Part shown: positions 55,600 to 62,554 of the stretch, one piece after another | Layout of the letters: each line of letters starts with the position of its first letter | Position numbering within the stretch: position 1 is the stretch's first letter | Position numbers and translations under genes: made by a program | The notes under the pieces: model-generated | Seen by the model: the letters and a program-made list of their open reading frames with translations, nothing else | What the model was told of the DNA's origin: nothing | Database searches by the model: none | NCBI GenBank assembly: GCA_003666385.1 | Contig: QPIN01000061.1 | Location: 1 to 64,000, forward strand | Direction: 5' to 3' | Source of the DNA: Methylococcales symbiont of Hymedesmia sp. n. MRB-2018 | GTDB taxonomy: Bacteria; Pseudomonadota; Gammaproteobacteria; Methylococcales; Methylomonadaceae | DNA length: 64,000 nt

Positions 55600-56036
55600 A
55601 TGAGTAAATTGAACTTTGAGTGGGATGAAATCAAAAATATTGAAAACCTATGAAAGCATGGTGTTTCTTTTAACGAAGCTCAATATGCATTTATGGATGA
55701 AAAGCGTGTAATTGCTGAATACTTAATTCATAGAGACTTCAGCATAACTCTGGCGATGAGAAAAAAGTGATAGATTTTTTCAGGTTTTAGTCAAAATACA
55801 AGTGTAATAGTGAGCGATTGCACGTTATTTTGGCTGACCTTTTTTATCCGTTCATGAGTTATGCTGAGGTCTCTCATAGACAAAAAGAAAGTCGTTATTA
55901 TTGTTTTGGTTTAAATCAAGATAAAACAGCAATTCTAACTGTTCGTTTTACTTATCGTTCTGGGTGTATCCGAATTTTCGGTGCAGGTTATTGGCGAAAA
56001 GGCAAAAAAACTTATGAGCAAACAAATTCAATATAG
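55600..56036 (+). pseudogene. brnT: brnT toxin gene, disrupted by a MITE and a stop codon
   Basis: From ATG 55600 the frame reads SKLNFEWDEIKNIENL, then an in-frame TGA where an Arg or Lys codon is usual, then KHGVSFNEAQYAFMDEKRVI and AEYLIH. The MITE at 55733-55873 interrupts here. Deleting it with one TCATA copy rejoins LIH to RQKESRYYCFGLNQDKTAIL and the rest to IFGAGYWRKGKKTYEQ. These are BrnT (DUF497) motifs: WDE, KHGVSFEEA, R.IGA..A...E. The toxin is a ribosome-dependent RNase in Brucella. Two independent lesions make it dead here. Confidence 0.85.
55733..55873. mobile_element. MITE copy 2, inserted in brnT (141 bp)
   Basis: Ends: GAGACTTCAGCATAACTC at 55733-55750 and its inverse GAGTTATGCTGAGGTCTC at 55856-55873 (one mismatch). 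Flanks: TCATA at 55728-55732 and 55874-55878. The interior matches 676-817 with a few substitutions and one A fewer in the left A run. Excision with one flank restores the brnT frame, which proves a 5-bp duplication. Confidence 0.93.
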
Positions 56037-56268
56037 TAATGAACCCATTGGTGAGTTTAAGTTGGTAACAGATTTTTTACCTTCTCCCTCTGAACTGGCT
56101 TTAAAAAATAAAAATACGAAAATCACTATTTCACTGAGTTCTGATAGTCTTTCTTATTTTAAAGACATTGCCGAAACATACGATATGCAATATCAAAAAA
56201 TTATTAGGCAATTACTTGATGAATATGTTGCAAATCAAAGGAAAATGCTAACAAAAAAATCCAGTTGA
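56014..56268 (+). CDS. brnA: BrnA-family antitoxin
   Basis: 84 residues from ATG 56014, overlapping the brnT end by 23 bases. The C-terminal half is a ribbon-helix-helix of the CopG/BrnA type: NTKITISLSSDSLSYFKDIA, then YQKIIRQLLDEYV. The N-terminal half would wrap the toxin. It appears intact although its toxin is broken, so it may remain as a free DNA-binding repressor or be decaying. Confidence 0.85.
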   Translation: MSKQIQYSNEPIGEFKLVTDFLPSPSELALKNKNTKITISLSSDSLSYFKDIAETYDMQYQKIIRQLLDEYVANQRKMLTKKSS

Positions 56269-56330
56269 CCATTTAAAGCGTCATGGCCTTCTTTTGCAAA
56301 AAACCGCAAAAGCCCTGCCACTTTAAATGG
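56269..56330. terminator. Nested palindrome after brnA
   Basis: The outer arms CCATTTAAAG (56269-56278) and CTTTAAATGG (56321-56330) are perfect. Inside, CTTTTGC pairs with GCAAAAG. It starts directly after the brnA stop. It may end the brnTA message or be a small mobile repeat. Confidence 0.5.
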
Positions 56331-56376
56331 TATCTGATTGGGTCGTTATTGACACAAATAGACACAATATTCTTGA

Positions 56377-57264
56377 ATGACTAAATCTTTGGCACTGATT
56401 GATCTGTTTTTAGATTCTTTATGGGTTGAGTCTGGTTTAAGTGAAAACACGCTTTCAGCTTATGGCAGTGATTTAAAAATTTTTTTAAAGTTTCTTAAGT
56501 CTAAATCTTTGCTTGCTGTGAGCGAGTATGACATTGCTTCATTTTTAGCAAGTCGTTATAAAGAGGGTGTAAGTAGTCGTTCATCAGCCAGAATTTTATC
56601 TACGTTGCGTCGTTTCTATGGCTATTTACAGAGAGAAGGTACACTAGAAATTGATCCTACGGTATTGATTGAGGCACCTAATATAGGTAAAAAATTACCG
56701 CTGTCACTTTCTGAAACAGATGTTGATTTGTTACTTGCTGCCCCTGAAGTTACTGATATCCTCGGCTTTCGAGATAAGGTGATGCTAGAACTACTTTATG
56801 CGACGGGTTTAAGAGTCACTGAACTGGTGGGTTTAAAGTTTGAGCAAGTCAGTTTTAGGCAAGGCTTGGTTCGCGTTGTGGGTAAAGGTAATAAAGAGCG
56901 TTTGGTACCTGTTGGAGAGCAGGCTATGGATTGGCTTGAACAATACATTAGTGGTGTCAGAGCTGATATTTTAGCGAGCAGACAAAGTGATTTTTTGTTT
57001 GTTACTAAACGAGGGTCAGGTATGACACGACAGGCATTTTGGCATATTATTAAACGCTATTCTGTCAAGGCTGGGATACCTAGCTCATTGTCTCCACATA
57101 CACTACGACATGCATTTGCCACGCATTTATTGAATCATGGAGCCGATTTACGTGTTGTACAGTTATTATTAGGTCATTCTGACTTGGCGACGACCCAAAT
57201 ATATACCCATATTGCACAACAAAGACTAAAGCAATTGCATACTCAATTTCATCCTAGGGGGTGA
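56377..57264 (+). CDS. xerD: Site-specific tyrosine recombinase XerD
   Basis: 295 residues. The N-terminal SAM-like domain (residues 1-90) holds FLDSLWVESGLSENTLSAYG. The catalytic residues are Arg in ATGLRVTELVGL near 146, HTLRHAFATHLLNHG near 243, GHSDLATTQIYTH near 266 with His and the nucleophile Tyr. XerD with XerC resolves chromosome dimers at dif. XerD is favoured over XerC by overall match from memory. Confidence 0.92.
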   Translation: MTKSLALIDLFLDSLWVESGLSENTLSAYGSDLKIFLKFLKSKSLLAVSEYDIASFLASRYKEGVSSRSSARILSTLRRFYGYLQREGTLEIDPTVLIEAPNIGKKLPLSLSETDVDLLLAAPEVTDILGFRDKVMLELLYATGLRVTELVGLKFEQVSFRQGLVRVVGKGNKERLVPVGEQAMDWLEQYISGVRADILASRQSDFLFVTKRGSGMTRQAFWHIIKRYSVKAGIPSSLSPHTLRHAFATHLLNHGADLRVVQLLLGHSDLATTQIYTHIAQQRLKQLHTQFHPRG

Positions 57265-57289
57265 TACCATTTTCAAAAATAAATGGTAT
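57264..57289 (+). repeat. Hairpin repeat ATACCATTT/AAATGGTAT
   Basis: Perfect 9-bp stem with an 8-base loop, starting on the last base of the xerD stop codon. The same stem is at 36844 and 61234; the loop here (TCAAAAAT) is nearly that at 61234. It may be a transcript end or a REP-like element. Confidence 0.7.
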
Positions 57290-57380
57290 AAAGTGAATTT
57301 ATTAAAATGAATGGTTGCCTAAATCGTCTGATTACAGCATAATCGCTTCTTTCAGTCATTGACTGAAAACATTATGGTTA

Positions 57381-57480
57381 CTGTGTCGGTTCTCTCGCAA
57401 CGATACGCTGTAAACCCCGCCAGACTCGGAAGGGAGCAACGGTAGCAGCAGATTCGTGTGCCGGGATGCGGCTGGCACAG
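57381..57480 (+). ncRNA. ffs: 4.5S signal recognition particle RNA
   Basis: CTGTG at 57381 pairs with CACAG at 57480 to close a long hairpin. Conserved SRP features are GGTTCTCTCGCAACG, then CAGACTCGGAAGGGAGCAAC with the GGAA tetraloop and the Ffh-binding AGCA loop, and GTGTGCCGGGATGCGGCTGG. It resembles E. coli 4.5S RNA almost throughout. It guides membrane protein translation with Ffh and FtsY. It lies just before dnaX, as in many gammaproteobacteria. Confidence 0.95.
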
Positions 57481-57516
57481 TTTCCGCCCAATCTTTTATT
57501 TTTCCTCAGAGTCTCT

Positions 57517-59169
57517 ATGGCTTATCAGGTTTTAGCCAGAAAATGGCGCCCTCAGAATTTTAACCAGCTTGTCGGTCAGGAACATGTAAGCCAATCGCTT
57601 GCTAATGCATTGCAGCATGATCGACTGCATCATGCCTATTTGTTTACTGGTACTCGCGGTGTAGGCAAAACCACAGTGGCCAGGATTTTGGTCAAAGCAA
57701 TGAACTGTGAAAACCTGACAGACTCTAACCCCTGTGACAGTTGTCAGGTTTGTCTGGCTTTTAATGAGGGTCGATTTCTGGATTTAATAGAGGTAGATGC
57801 GGCTTCGCGTTCAAAAGTAGAAGAGACCCGTGACTTATTGGATAATGCACAATATGCACCGCACCAAGGTAAATATAAAGTTTATCTGATTGATGAAGTA
57901 CATATGCTTTCTGGACATAGTTTTAATGCCTTGCTTAAAACGCTGGAAGAACCTCCCCCACATGTTAAGTTTTTATTAGCCACCACTGACCCTCAGAAAA
58001 TCCCAGTGACGGTTCTATCTCGCTGTTTGCAATTTAATCTTAAACGATTAATGCCAGAGCAAATTACTGCACAGATGCGTTTTATTTTGGAACAAGAACA
58101 AATCAAGTTTAATGTGGCTGCGCTTAAGTTGATTTCCAGAGCTGCGGATGGCAGTATGCGAGATGGTTTAAGTCTATTGGATCAGGCGATTTCTTTTGGT
58201 AACGGTGAGGTAGTATTAGAAACAGTGAACACTATGCTGGGCACAGTTGCGCAACAACCTGTGGATGATATTTTATTGGCATTAGCTAATAATAACGCGG
58301 CAGAATTATTACAGAGAATAGAGGATGTTTCACAATTAACACCTGATTTTTCAGCAATTTTGCAACAGGTTTTAGCCGTTTTACATAGAGTAACCATTAC
58401 CCAAGCAGTACCTAGTTTTGTGGATAATGCGTTTGATTCGGATATTATTCCCCAACTATCAGAACTTCTTGTTACAGAAGAAGTGCAATTGTTTTATCAA
58501 ATAGCTTTAATAGGACAAAATGATTTAGATTTGGCACCCGACCCACGTAGTGGCTTTGAAATGGTCATGTTGAGAATGCTGACTTTCAGACCTGATAATG
58601 GGGAAATACCTGAGAAAAAGAATCCCCCCGTTGTAGCTAAAGAAAAAAAACCAAAAATTGAAAACCCAAGACAGCAAGTTTCTACGCCAACTGTCAAAGA
58701 AAATATAGAGCCTGAAAATAACAGTCAGAAAAATAGAACAGAAGAAATCAGTGCTATTAATAACTGGTCTGTTATTGTTTCCAAAATGAAGTTAAGGAGT
58801 TTTTCACTACAATTAGCCAATAACTGTGTATTGATAAGTATGGATGATAACGTCTGTCATCTATTGCTGGATTCTGGACATGCACAGCTTAAAAGTACAC
58901 GGGCTGAGGAAAAATTACAAAAAGCATTGCAGGTCTATTGCTCTTGTCCAATAAAGTTAAAGATTGAACTGGGTAAGACAGATGTTATGACACCCGCCAG
59001 AAAAATCATTCAGAAGGGTGAACAAAGACAACAGGATGCAGTAGACTCTATTAATAATGATGGAAATGTTCAAGCCTTGAAAGAACATTTTGATGCCAGA
59101 ATTATGCCTGGAACGACGGAATCTATAGATATAAAATTGAACAATACAACAAGTTCGGAGAAGTTATGA
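57517..59169 (+). CDS. dnaX: DNA polymerase III subunits gamma and tau
   Basis: 550 residues from ATG 57517, [19 protein letters not shown]; an upstream in-frame start would lie inside ffs. Walker [15 protein letters not shown] is near residue 45, the zinc cysteines in [16 protein letters not shown] near 63, and [20 protein letters not shown] near 126. Domain III ends near residue 365, then a linker and the tau-specific C-terminus. An A8 run at 58643-58650 would, after a -1 slip, end the protein within three more codons, giving a gamma-length product of 381 residues. It overlaps ybaB by four bases. Confidence 0.95.
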   Translation: MAYQVLARKWRPQNFNQLVGQEHVSQSLANALQHDRLHHAYLFTGTRGVGKTTVARILVKAMNCENLTDSNPCDSCQVCLAFNEGRFLDLIEVDAASRSKVEETRDLLDNAQYAPHQGKYKVYLIDEVHMLSGHSFNALLKTLEEPPPHVKFLLATTDPQKIPVTVLSRCLQFNLKRLMPEQITAQMRFILEQEQIKFNVAALKLISRAADGSMRDGLSLLDQAISFGNGEVVLETVNTMLGTVAQQPVDDILLALANNNAAELLQRIEDVSQLTPDFSAILQQVLAVLHRVTITQAVPSFVDNAFDSDIIPQLSELLVTEEVQLFYQIALIGQNDLDLAPDPRSGFEMVMLRMLTFRPDNGEIPEKKNPPVVAKEKKPKIENPRQQVSTPTVKENIEPENNSQKNRTEEISAINNWSVIVSKMKLRSFSLQLANNCVLISMDDNVCHLLLDSGHAQLKSTRAEEKLQKALQVYCSCPIKLKIELGKTDVMTPARKIIQKGEQRQQDAVDSINNDGNVQALKEHFDARIMPGTTESIDIKLNNTTSSEKL

Positions 59170-59489
59170 AAAATGCACTGGGTAATATAATGCAACAAGC
59201 CCAAAAAATGCAGGAAAATGTAAAAAAAGTACAAGATGAATTAGCTGCTATGCAAATTCAAGGAGAAGCGGGTGCTGGTCTGGTCTCAATCTTGATGACA
59301 GGTAAACACGAAGTCAGAAAAGTGACAATTGATGATTCATTGTTAGCTGATGATAAAGACATGTTAGAAGACTTGGTTGCTGCTGCAATAAATGACGCTG
59401 TACATAAAGTATCTAAAATGAAAAAAGAAAAAATGTCAGAAGTGACAGCGGGTATGCCACTACCTCCAGGTTTTCAAATGCCCTTCTAA
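59166..59489 (+). CDS. ybaB: Nucleoid-associated protein YbaB/EbfC
   Basis: 107 residues: [20 protein letters not shown], then the beta-rich [20 protein letters not shown] and the final [13 protein letters not shown]. These are standard YbaB features. It binds DNA as a dimer. It lies between dnaX and recR, the conserved arrangement, overlapping recR by one base. Confidence 0.96.
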   Translation: MKNALGNIMQQAQKMQENVKKVQDELAAMQIQGEAGAGLVSILMTGKHEVRKVTIDDSLLADDKDMLEDLVAAAINDAVHKVSKMKKEKMSEVTAGMPLPPGFQMPF

Positions 59490-60100
59490 TGCAAGGAAAA
59501 GGACTGTTAGGTCAGCTCATACAAAATTTGTGTTGTTTGCCGGGTGTGGGGTCAAAATCGGCGCAGCGCATGGCTTTTCATTTATTACAAGGTGATAAAC
59601 AAGGCGCTCGGCATTTAGCTGATACTATACGGCGTGCTATTGATGAAATTGGACATTGCCAGCAATGTAGAACACTGACAGAGCAAGATTTATGCGAAAT
59701 TTGTGCCCATACGGCCAGAGACTCATCTACGCTATGTGTGGTAGAAAGCCCAGCAGATGTCTGGGTAGTTGATCAAGCAGTTGTTTTTAAGGGACTCTAC
59801 TACGTGTTACATGGGCGATTATCACCTTTAGATGGTATTGGGCCTGATGAAATAGGAATGGAACAGTTAGAACAACGCTTGGCCCAAGGTCTAATTAAAG
59901 AAATTATTTTAGCGACTAATTCAACCGTAGAAGGTGAGGCAACGGCACATTTTATTGCAGAGGTAGCTAAAAAATATGATATTCAAGCCAGTAGAATTGC
60001 TCATGGAGTACCTATGGGAGGAGAGCTTGAGTTTACTGATAGCGGTACCTTGTCTCATGCTTTTGATGGGCGTAAAAATATGCTGCAGATTGATTTTTAA
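59489..60100 (+). CDS. recR: Recombination protein RecR
   Basis: 203 residues. Helix-hairpin-helix LPGVGSKSAQRMAFHLL near residue 14. Four-Cys zinc site CQQCRTLTEQDLCEIC near 56. Toprim domain with CVVESPADVW near 80, and the C-terminal ATNSTVEGEATAHFI and ASRIAHGVPMGGELEFTD. It acts with RecF and RecO to load RecA on gapped DNA. Confidence 0.97.
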   Translation: MQGKGLLGQLIQNLCCLPGVGSKSAQRMAFHLLQGDKQGARHLADTIRRAIDEIGHCQQCRTLTEQDLCEICAHTARDSSTLCVVESPADVWVVDQAVVFKGLYYVLHGRLSPLDGIGPDEIGMEQLEQRLAQGLIKEIILATNSTVEGEATAHFIAEVAKKYDIQASRIAHGVPMGGELEFTDSGTLSHAFDGRKNMLQIDF

Positions 60101-60109
60101 AAGAATTTT

Positions 60110-60832
60110 ATGGAAAACTTTGATGACAAGTTGCTTGCTGAATATATGGATGGTTTTTGGGGTTATGGTGCCGAAAATGCAGAATATTGGTTTGTTGGCA
60201 TGGAAGAAGGTGGAGGCGATTCTTTTGATGAAATTAATCGAAGGATTTATCACTGGGAAAAAAGAGGTAGAAATGCGTTAGAAGATATATATGGTTATCA
60301 TGTGGATATTAACATTACTAAATGGTTTCAAAATAAAGCTCCACTACAGCCTACTTGGAACTGGTTAATTAGGGTTTTACTTTCTTTTAAAGGAGTTATT
60401 CATGAAAAAGAGAATGTTAGAACATACCAAATTGAACAGTTAGGACGATCAAATGGTGAAGTTTGTTTATTAGAACTACTACCATTACCATCACCTACTA
60501 CAAGTCATTGGCTTTACAATGAACATTCAAATATTCCAGTTTTGAAAAGCAGGGAAATATATACACAAAAGATTGGAGTAAAAAGAGTAGGTAAAATTAC
60601 TCAATTAATTATAAAGCATCAACCTAAATTTGTAATGTTTTACGGTATTGGTTATTTAGACTGGTGGCGAAGGATAGTGAACATAAAACTTACTCCTAAA
60701 ACTTTGCAAAATAAAAGTGCCTACTTTGGTAGGCTAGATAATACTGTAATTGTAATATCTCAACATCCTGTTGCAACAGGAGTTTCATTAGATTACTTTC
60801 ATGAAATTGGTAAAACTTTAATAGAAATTTGA
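60110..60832 (+). CDS. Unknown protein with a possible uracil-DNA-glycosylase-like fold
   Basis: 240 residues. I do not recognise the family for certain. AEYWFVGMEEGGGDSFDEIN near residue 20 and VIVISQHPVATGVSL near 213 are placed like motif A (G.EPG) and motif B (HP) of the UDG superfamily, but the pattern is loose. Many aromatic residues and basic residues lie in the middle (NITKWFQNKAPLQPTWNWLI). It follows recR by nine bases and precedes the HIT gene, so it is inserted in a conserved block and may be a recent arrival. No signal peptide or membrane segment. Confidence 0.65.
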   Translation: MENFDDKLLAEYMDGFWGYGAENAEYWFVGMEEGGGDSFDEINRRIYHWEKRGRNALEDIYGYHVDINITKWFQNKAPLQPTWNWLIRVLLSFKGVIHEKENVRTYQIEQLGRSNGEVCLLELLPLPSPTTSHWLYNEHSNIPVLKSREIYTQKIGVKRVGKITQLIIKHQPKFVMFYGIGYLDWWRRIVNIKLTPKTLQNKSAYFGRLDNTVIVISQHPVATGVSLDYFHEIGKTLIEI

Positions 60833-60867
60833 AAACTAAGAGCATCGCAGAAAAGTGAGAATAAAAA

Positions 60868-61206
60868 ATGTCTGATTGTTTGTTTTGTAAAATGGTAACG
60901 GGTGATATTAAAGCGGATGTGGTTTTTGAAGATGAGAATGTTTTAGCTTTTAGAGACATCAATCCACAAGCCCCGGTTCATATTTTGATTATTCCTAAAG
61001 TTCATGTTGCTACCTTGAATGATCTGGATGATGTATCACTTAGCGGTTATTTATTGCAAACGGCTATTAAATTAGCTAAACAGGAAGGATTGGCTGAAGA
61101 TGGCTATAGAACAGTTTTTAATTGCAATAAAAAAGGTGGGCAGGAAGTGTATCACCTACATCTGCATTTATTGGGTGGTAGACAATTAACCTGGCCTCCA
61201 GGTTAA
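60868..61206 (+). CDS. hinT: HIT-family nucleotide hydrolase (HinT)
   Basis: 112 residues. DCLFCKMVTGDIKADVVFED at the start includes the Cys pair, and the histidine triad is YHLHLHLLGGR near residue 96. HinT hydrolyses purine phosphoramidates such as AMP-lysine. It lies 35 bases after an unknown gene and 78 before the convergent pyrF. Confidence 0.93.
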   Translation: MSDCLFCKMVTGDIKADVVFEDENVLAFRDINPQAPVHILIIPKVHVATLNDLDDVSLSGYLLQTAIKLAKQEGLAEDGYRTVFNCNKKGGQEVYHLHLHLLGGRQLTWPPG

Positions 61207-61233
61207 AAATGAATAGTTGCCTACGCTGGATTA

Positions 61234-61259
61234 ATACCATTTTCAAGAATAAATGGTAT
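61234..61259 (+). repeat. Hairpin repeat ATACCATTT/AAATGGTAT
   Basis: Perfect 9-bp stem with loop TCAAGAAT, between the convergent ends of hinT and pyrF. The flank AAAAATGAATAGTTGCCTA (from 61205) also occurs, with one change, at 57303 next to the other copy, so the repeated unit is longer than the hairpin. Confidence 0.7.
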
Positions 61260-61284
61260 AAACTTTCTTGGAAATAATGACTAT

Positions 61285-62049
61285 CTATTCTGTATATTTG
61301 AAACTAACTGAATTATGGTGAGTTGTTACAAATTGAGAAGCGATCTGTTTCTGAATTTTTTCAGCCATTGCTTTGCGGTTTTTAGCATCACGAATAGGTC
61401 GGCCAACCACAATATAGTCTGCACCATTTTGAAAAGCCTGTTCAACACTAACTACACGTTTTTGGTCGTCATCTGCGCGATTATCAATGGGTCTGATGCC
61501 TGGAGTGATGACTAATAAGCGATGATCCAGTTCTTCCCTTAACATGGAGACTTCAAGTCCAGATGAAACAATGCCATCGCAGCCAATCTGTAAAGCGCGT
61601 TTAGCTCGAGATAATACCAGATCTCTTACATCACATTTAAAGCCTAAATCATCAAGGTCGCCTCGATCAAGGCTAGTCAGAGCCGTTACGGCTAATACTT
61701 TTAACTCGCCTTTGTTTGCTGCCGCCGCTTCCATAATGGCATCATTACCATGAATGGTAGCAAGGTCTACACCTTTGTTGCTTAATGCTTTAATTGCACC
61801 TCCTACGGTGGCAGAAATATCAAAGAACTTTAAATCAACAAAGACTTTTTTATCGCGTTCTTTAAGCCATTCAATAAAACCGAAATAATCACCCGACATG
61901 AAAAGTTCCATGCCGACTTTATAGAAAATGACGGAGTCTCCCAGTTCTTCAACCATGGTTTGGGCCTCAGATATGCTGGGAAGATCTAGAGCCATAATCA
62001 ATCTTTCGCGTACAGGAATAGCTTTGGTGGATAGAAAAGGGGTGGTCAT
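61285..62049 (-). CDS. pyrF: Orotidine 5'-phosphate decarboxylase
   Basis: 254 residues. The catalytic Asp-Lys-Asp cluster lies in VFVDLKFFDISATVGGAIKA near residue 69, with RLIMALDLPSISEAQ at the start of the barrel, ITPGIRPIDNRADDDQKRV near 190, and VVGRPIRDAKN near 223. It makes UMP. There are about 15 extra N-terminal residues compared with E. coli; ATG codon 19 in RLIMALD is too far in to be the start. Confidence 0.95.
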   Translation of the reverse strand: MTTPFLSTKAIPVRERLIMALDLPSISEAQTMVEELGDSVIFYKVGMELFMSGDYFGFIEWLKERDKKVFVDLKFFDISATVGGAIKALSNKGVDLATIHGNDAIMEAAAANKGELKVLAVTALTSLDRGDLDDLGFKCDVRDLVLSRAKRALQIGCDGIVSSGLEVSMLREELDHRLLVITPGIRPIDNRADDDQKRVVSVEQAFQNGADYIVVGRPIRDAKNRKAMAEKIQKQIASQFVTTHHNSVSFKYTE

Positions 62050-62106
62050 TAAATAGGCTCCGAATAAATTAAACAGGGGCTTGTAGGATAGGTTTTCTTG
62101 TAGGTA

Positions 62107-62132
62107 TAAAAAAAGCCCACTTAAAGCGGGCT
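62107..62132 (-). terminator. Rho-independent terminator, minus strand
   Basis: On the minus strand AGCCCGCTT pairs with AAGTGGGCT (one GU/mismatch) around a tiny loop, followed by seven or more T. It is among the strongest terminators in the window. It lies before pyrF, so it must end a transcript that starts further right. Confidence 0.8.
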
Positions 62133-62289
62133 CGCGTTTTAATTATTTTTATTATTATGTTGTTGTATACGCTTATGCCTTTTTGGCAAAGTAAACCAAG
62201 CAATTATTATTTTTTATTATTATATGACTTTACTAGAAGTCATTCCTCCTCATTGCGGCATAGAGCCGTGCCATCCATAAGCTGGACAT
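62107..62289 (-). ncRNA. Candidate small RNA or micro-mRNA
   Basis: Minus strand: -35 TAGACA (62321-62316), 16 bases, -10 TATAAA (62299-62294), predicted start near 62287, terminator at 62107. The transcript would be about 180 bases. It has a CGGC/GCCG hairpin, then the unusually strong Shine-Dalgarno sequence GAGGAGGA directly before ATG 62243, which opens only MTSSKVI and is itself in an ATGACTT/AAGTCAT hairpin. A second frame (62289-62233) reads MSSLWMARLYAAMRRNDF and would be leaderless. Function unknown. Confidence 0.45.
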
Positions 62290-62554
62290 GAAGTTTATAA
62301 TAAAAAAAACAAAATTGTCTATAAAAAATATTACATTTATATTGGAAAAAATGAACTTTTTTATTAAGGGTTAAAAAACATGTGCTTAGTATTCTACTAG
62401 AACTTGTAGGTTTATTTGAAAACAGGCATTTACTGACTATTATTTTGCTCCGATATTTTATTGTAACTTGGAAAATCACGTCCTATGGGCATGGTTATTG
62501 AATAAAATTATACGATGTGAGTGTTCAGACCTTTAAAAAATGTTTAATTGCAGT

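Larger units (their letters stand above)
62050..62554. other. 505-base gap holding a small transcription unit
   Basis: No gene of normal size. It contains a minus-strand promoter, two tiny frames and a strong terminator (see separate entries at 62107-62321). The part from 62330 to 62554 is AT-rich and should hold part of the bepA 3' region; nothing else is clear. Confidence 0.5.

Noticed and set aside
57466-57516. In-frame upstream extension of dnaX by 17 codons.
   Set aside because: It lies partly inside 4.5S RNA, and [12 protein letters not shown] at 57517 is the conserved DnaX start.
62240-62479. 79-codon minus-strand frame across the small transcription unit.
   Set aside because: It is rich in K, F, Y and C from AT-rich DNA and crosses the predicted promoter; it is better explained as chance.
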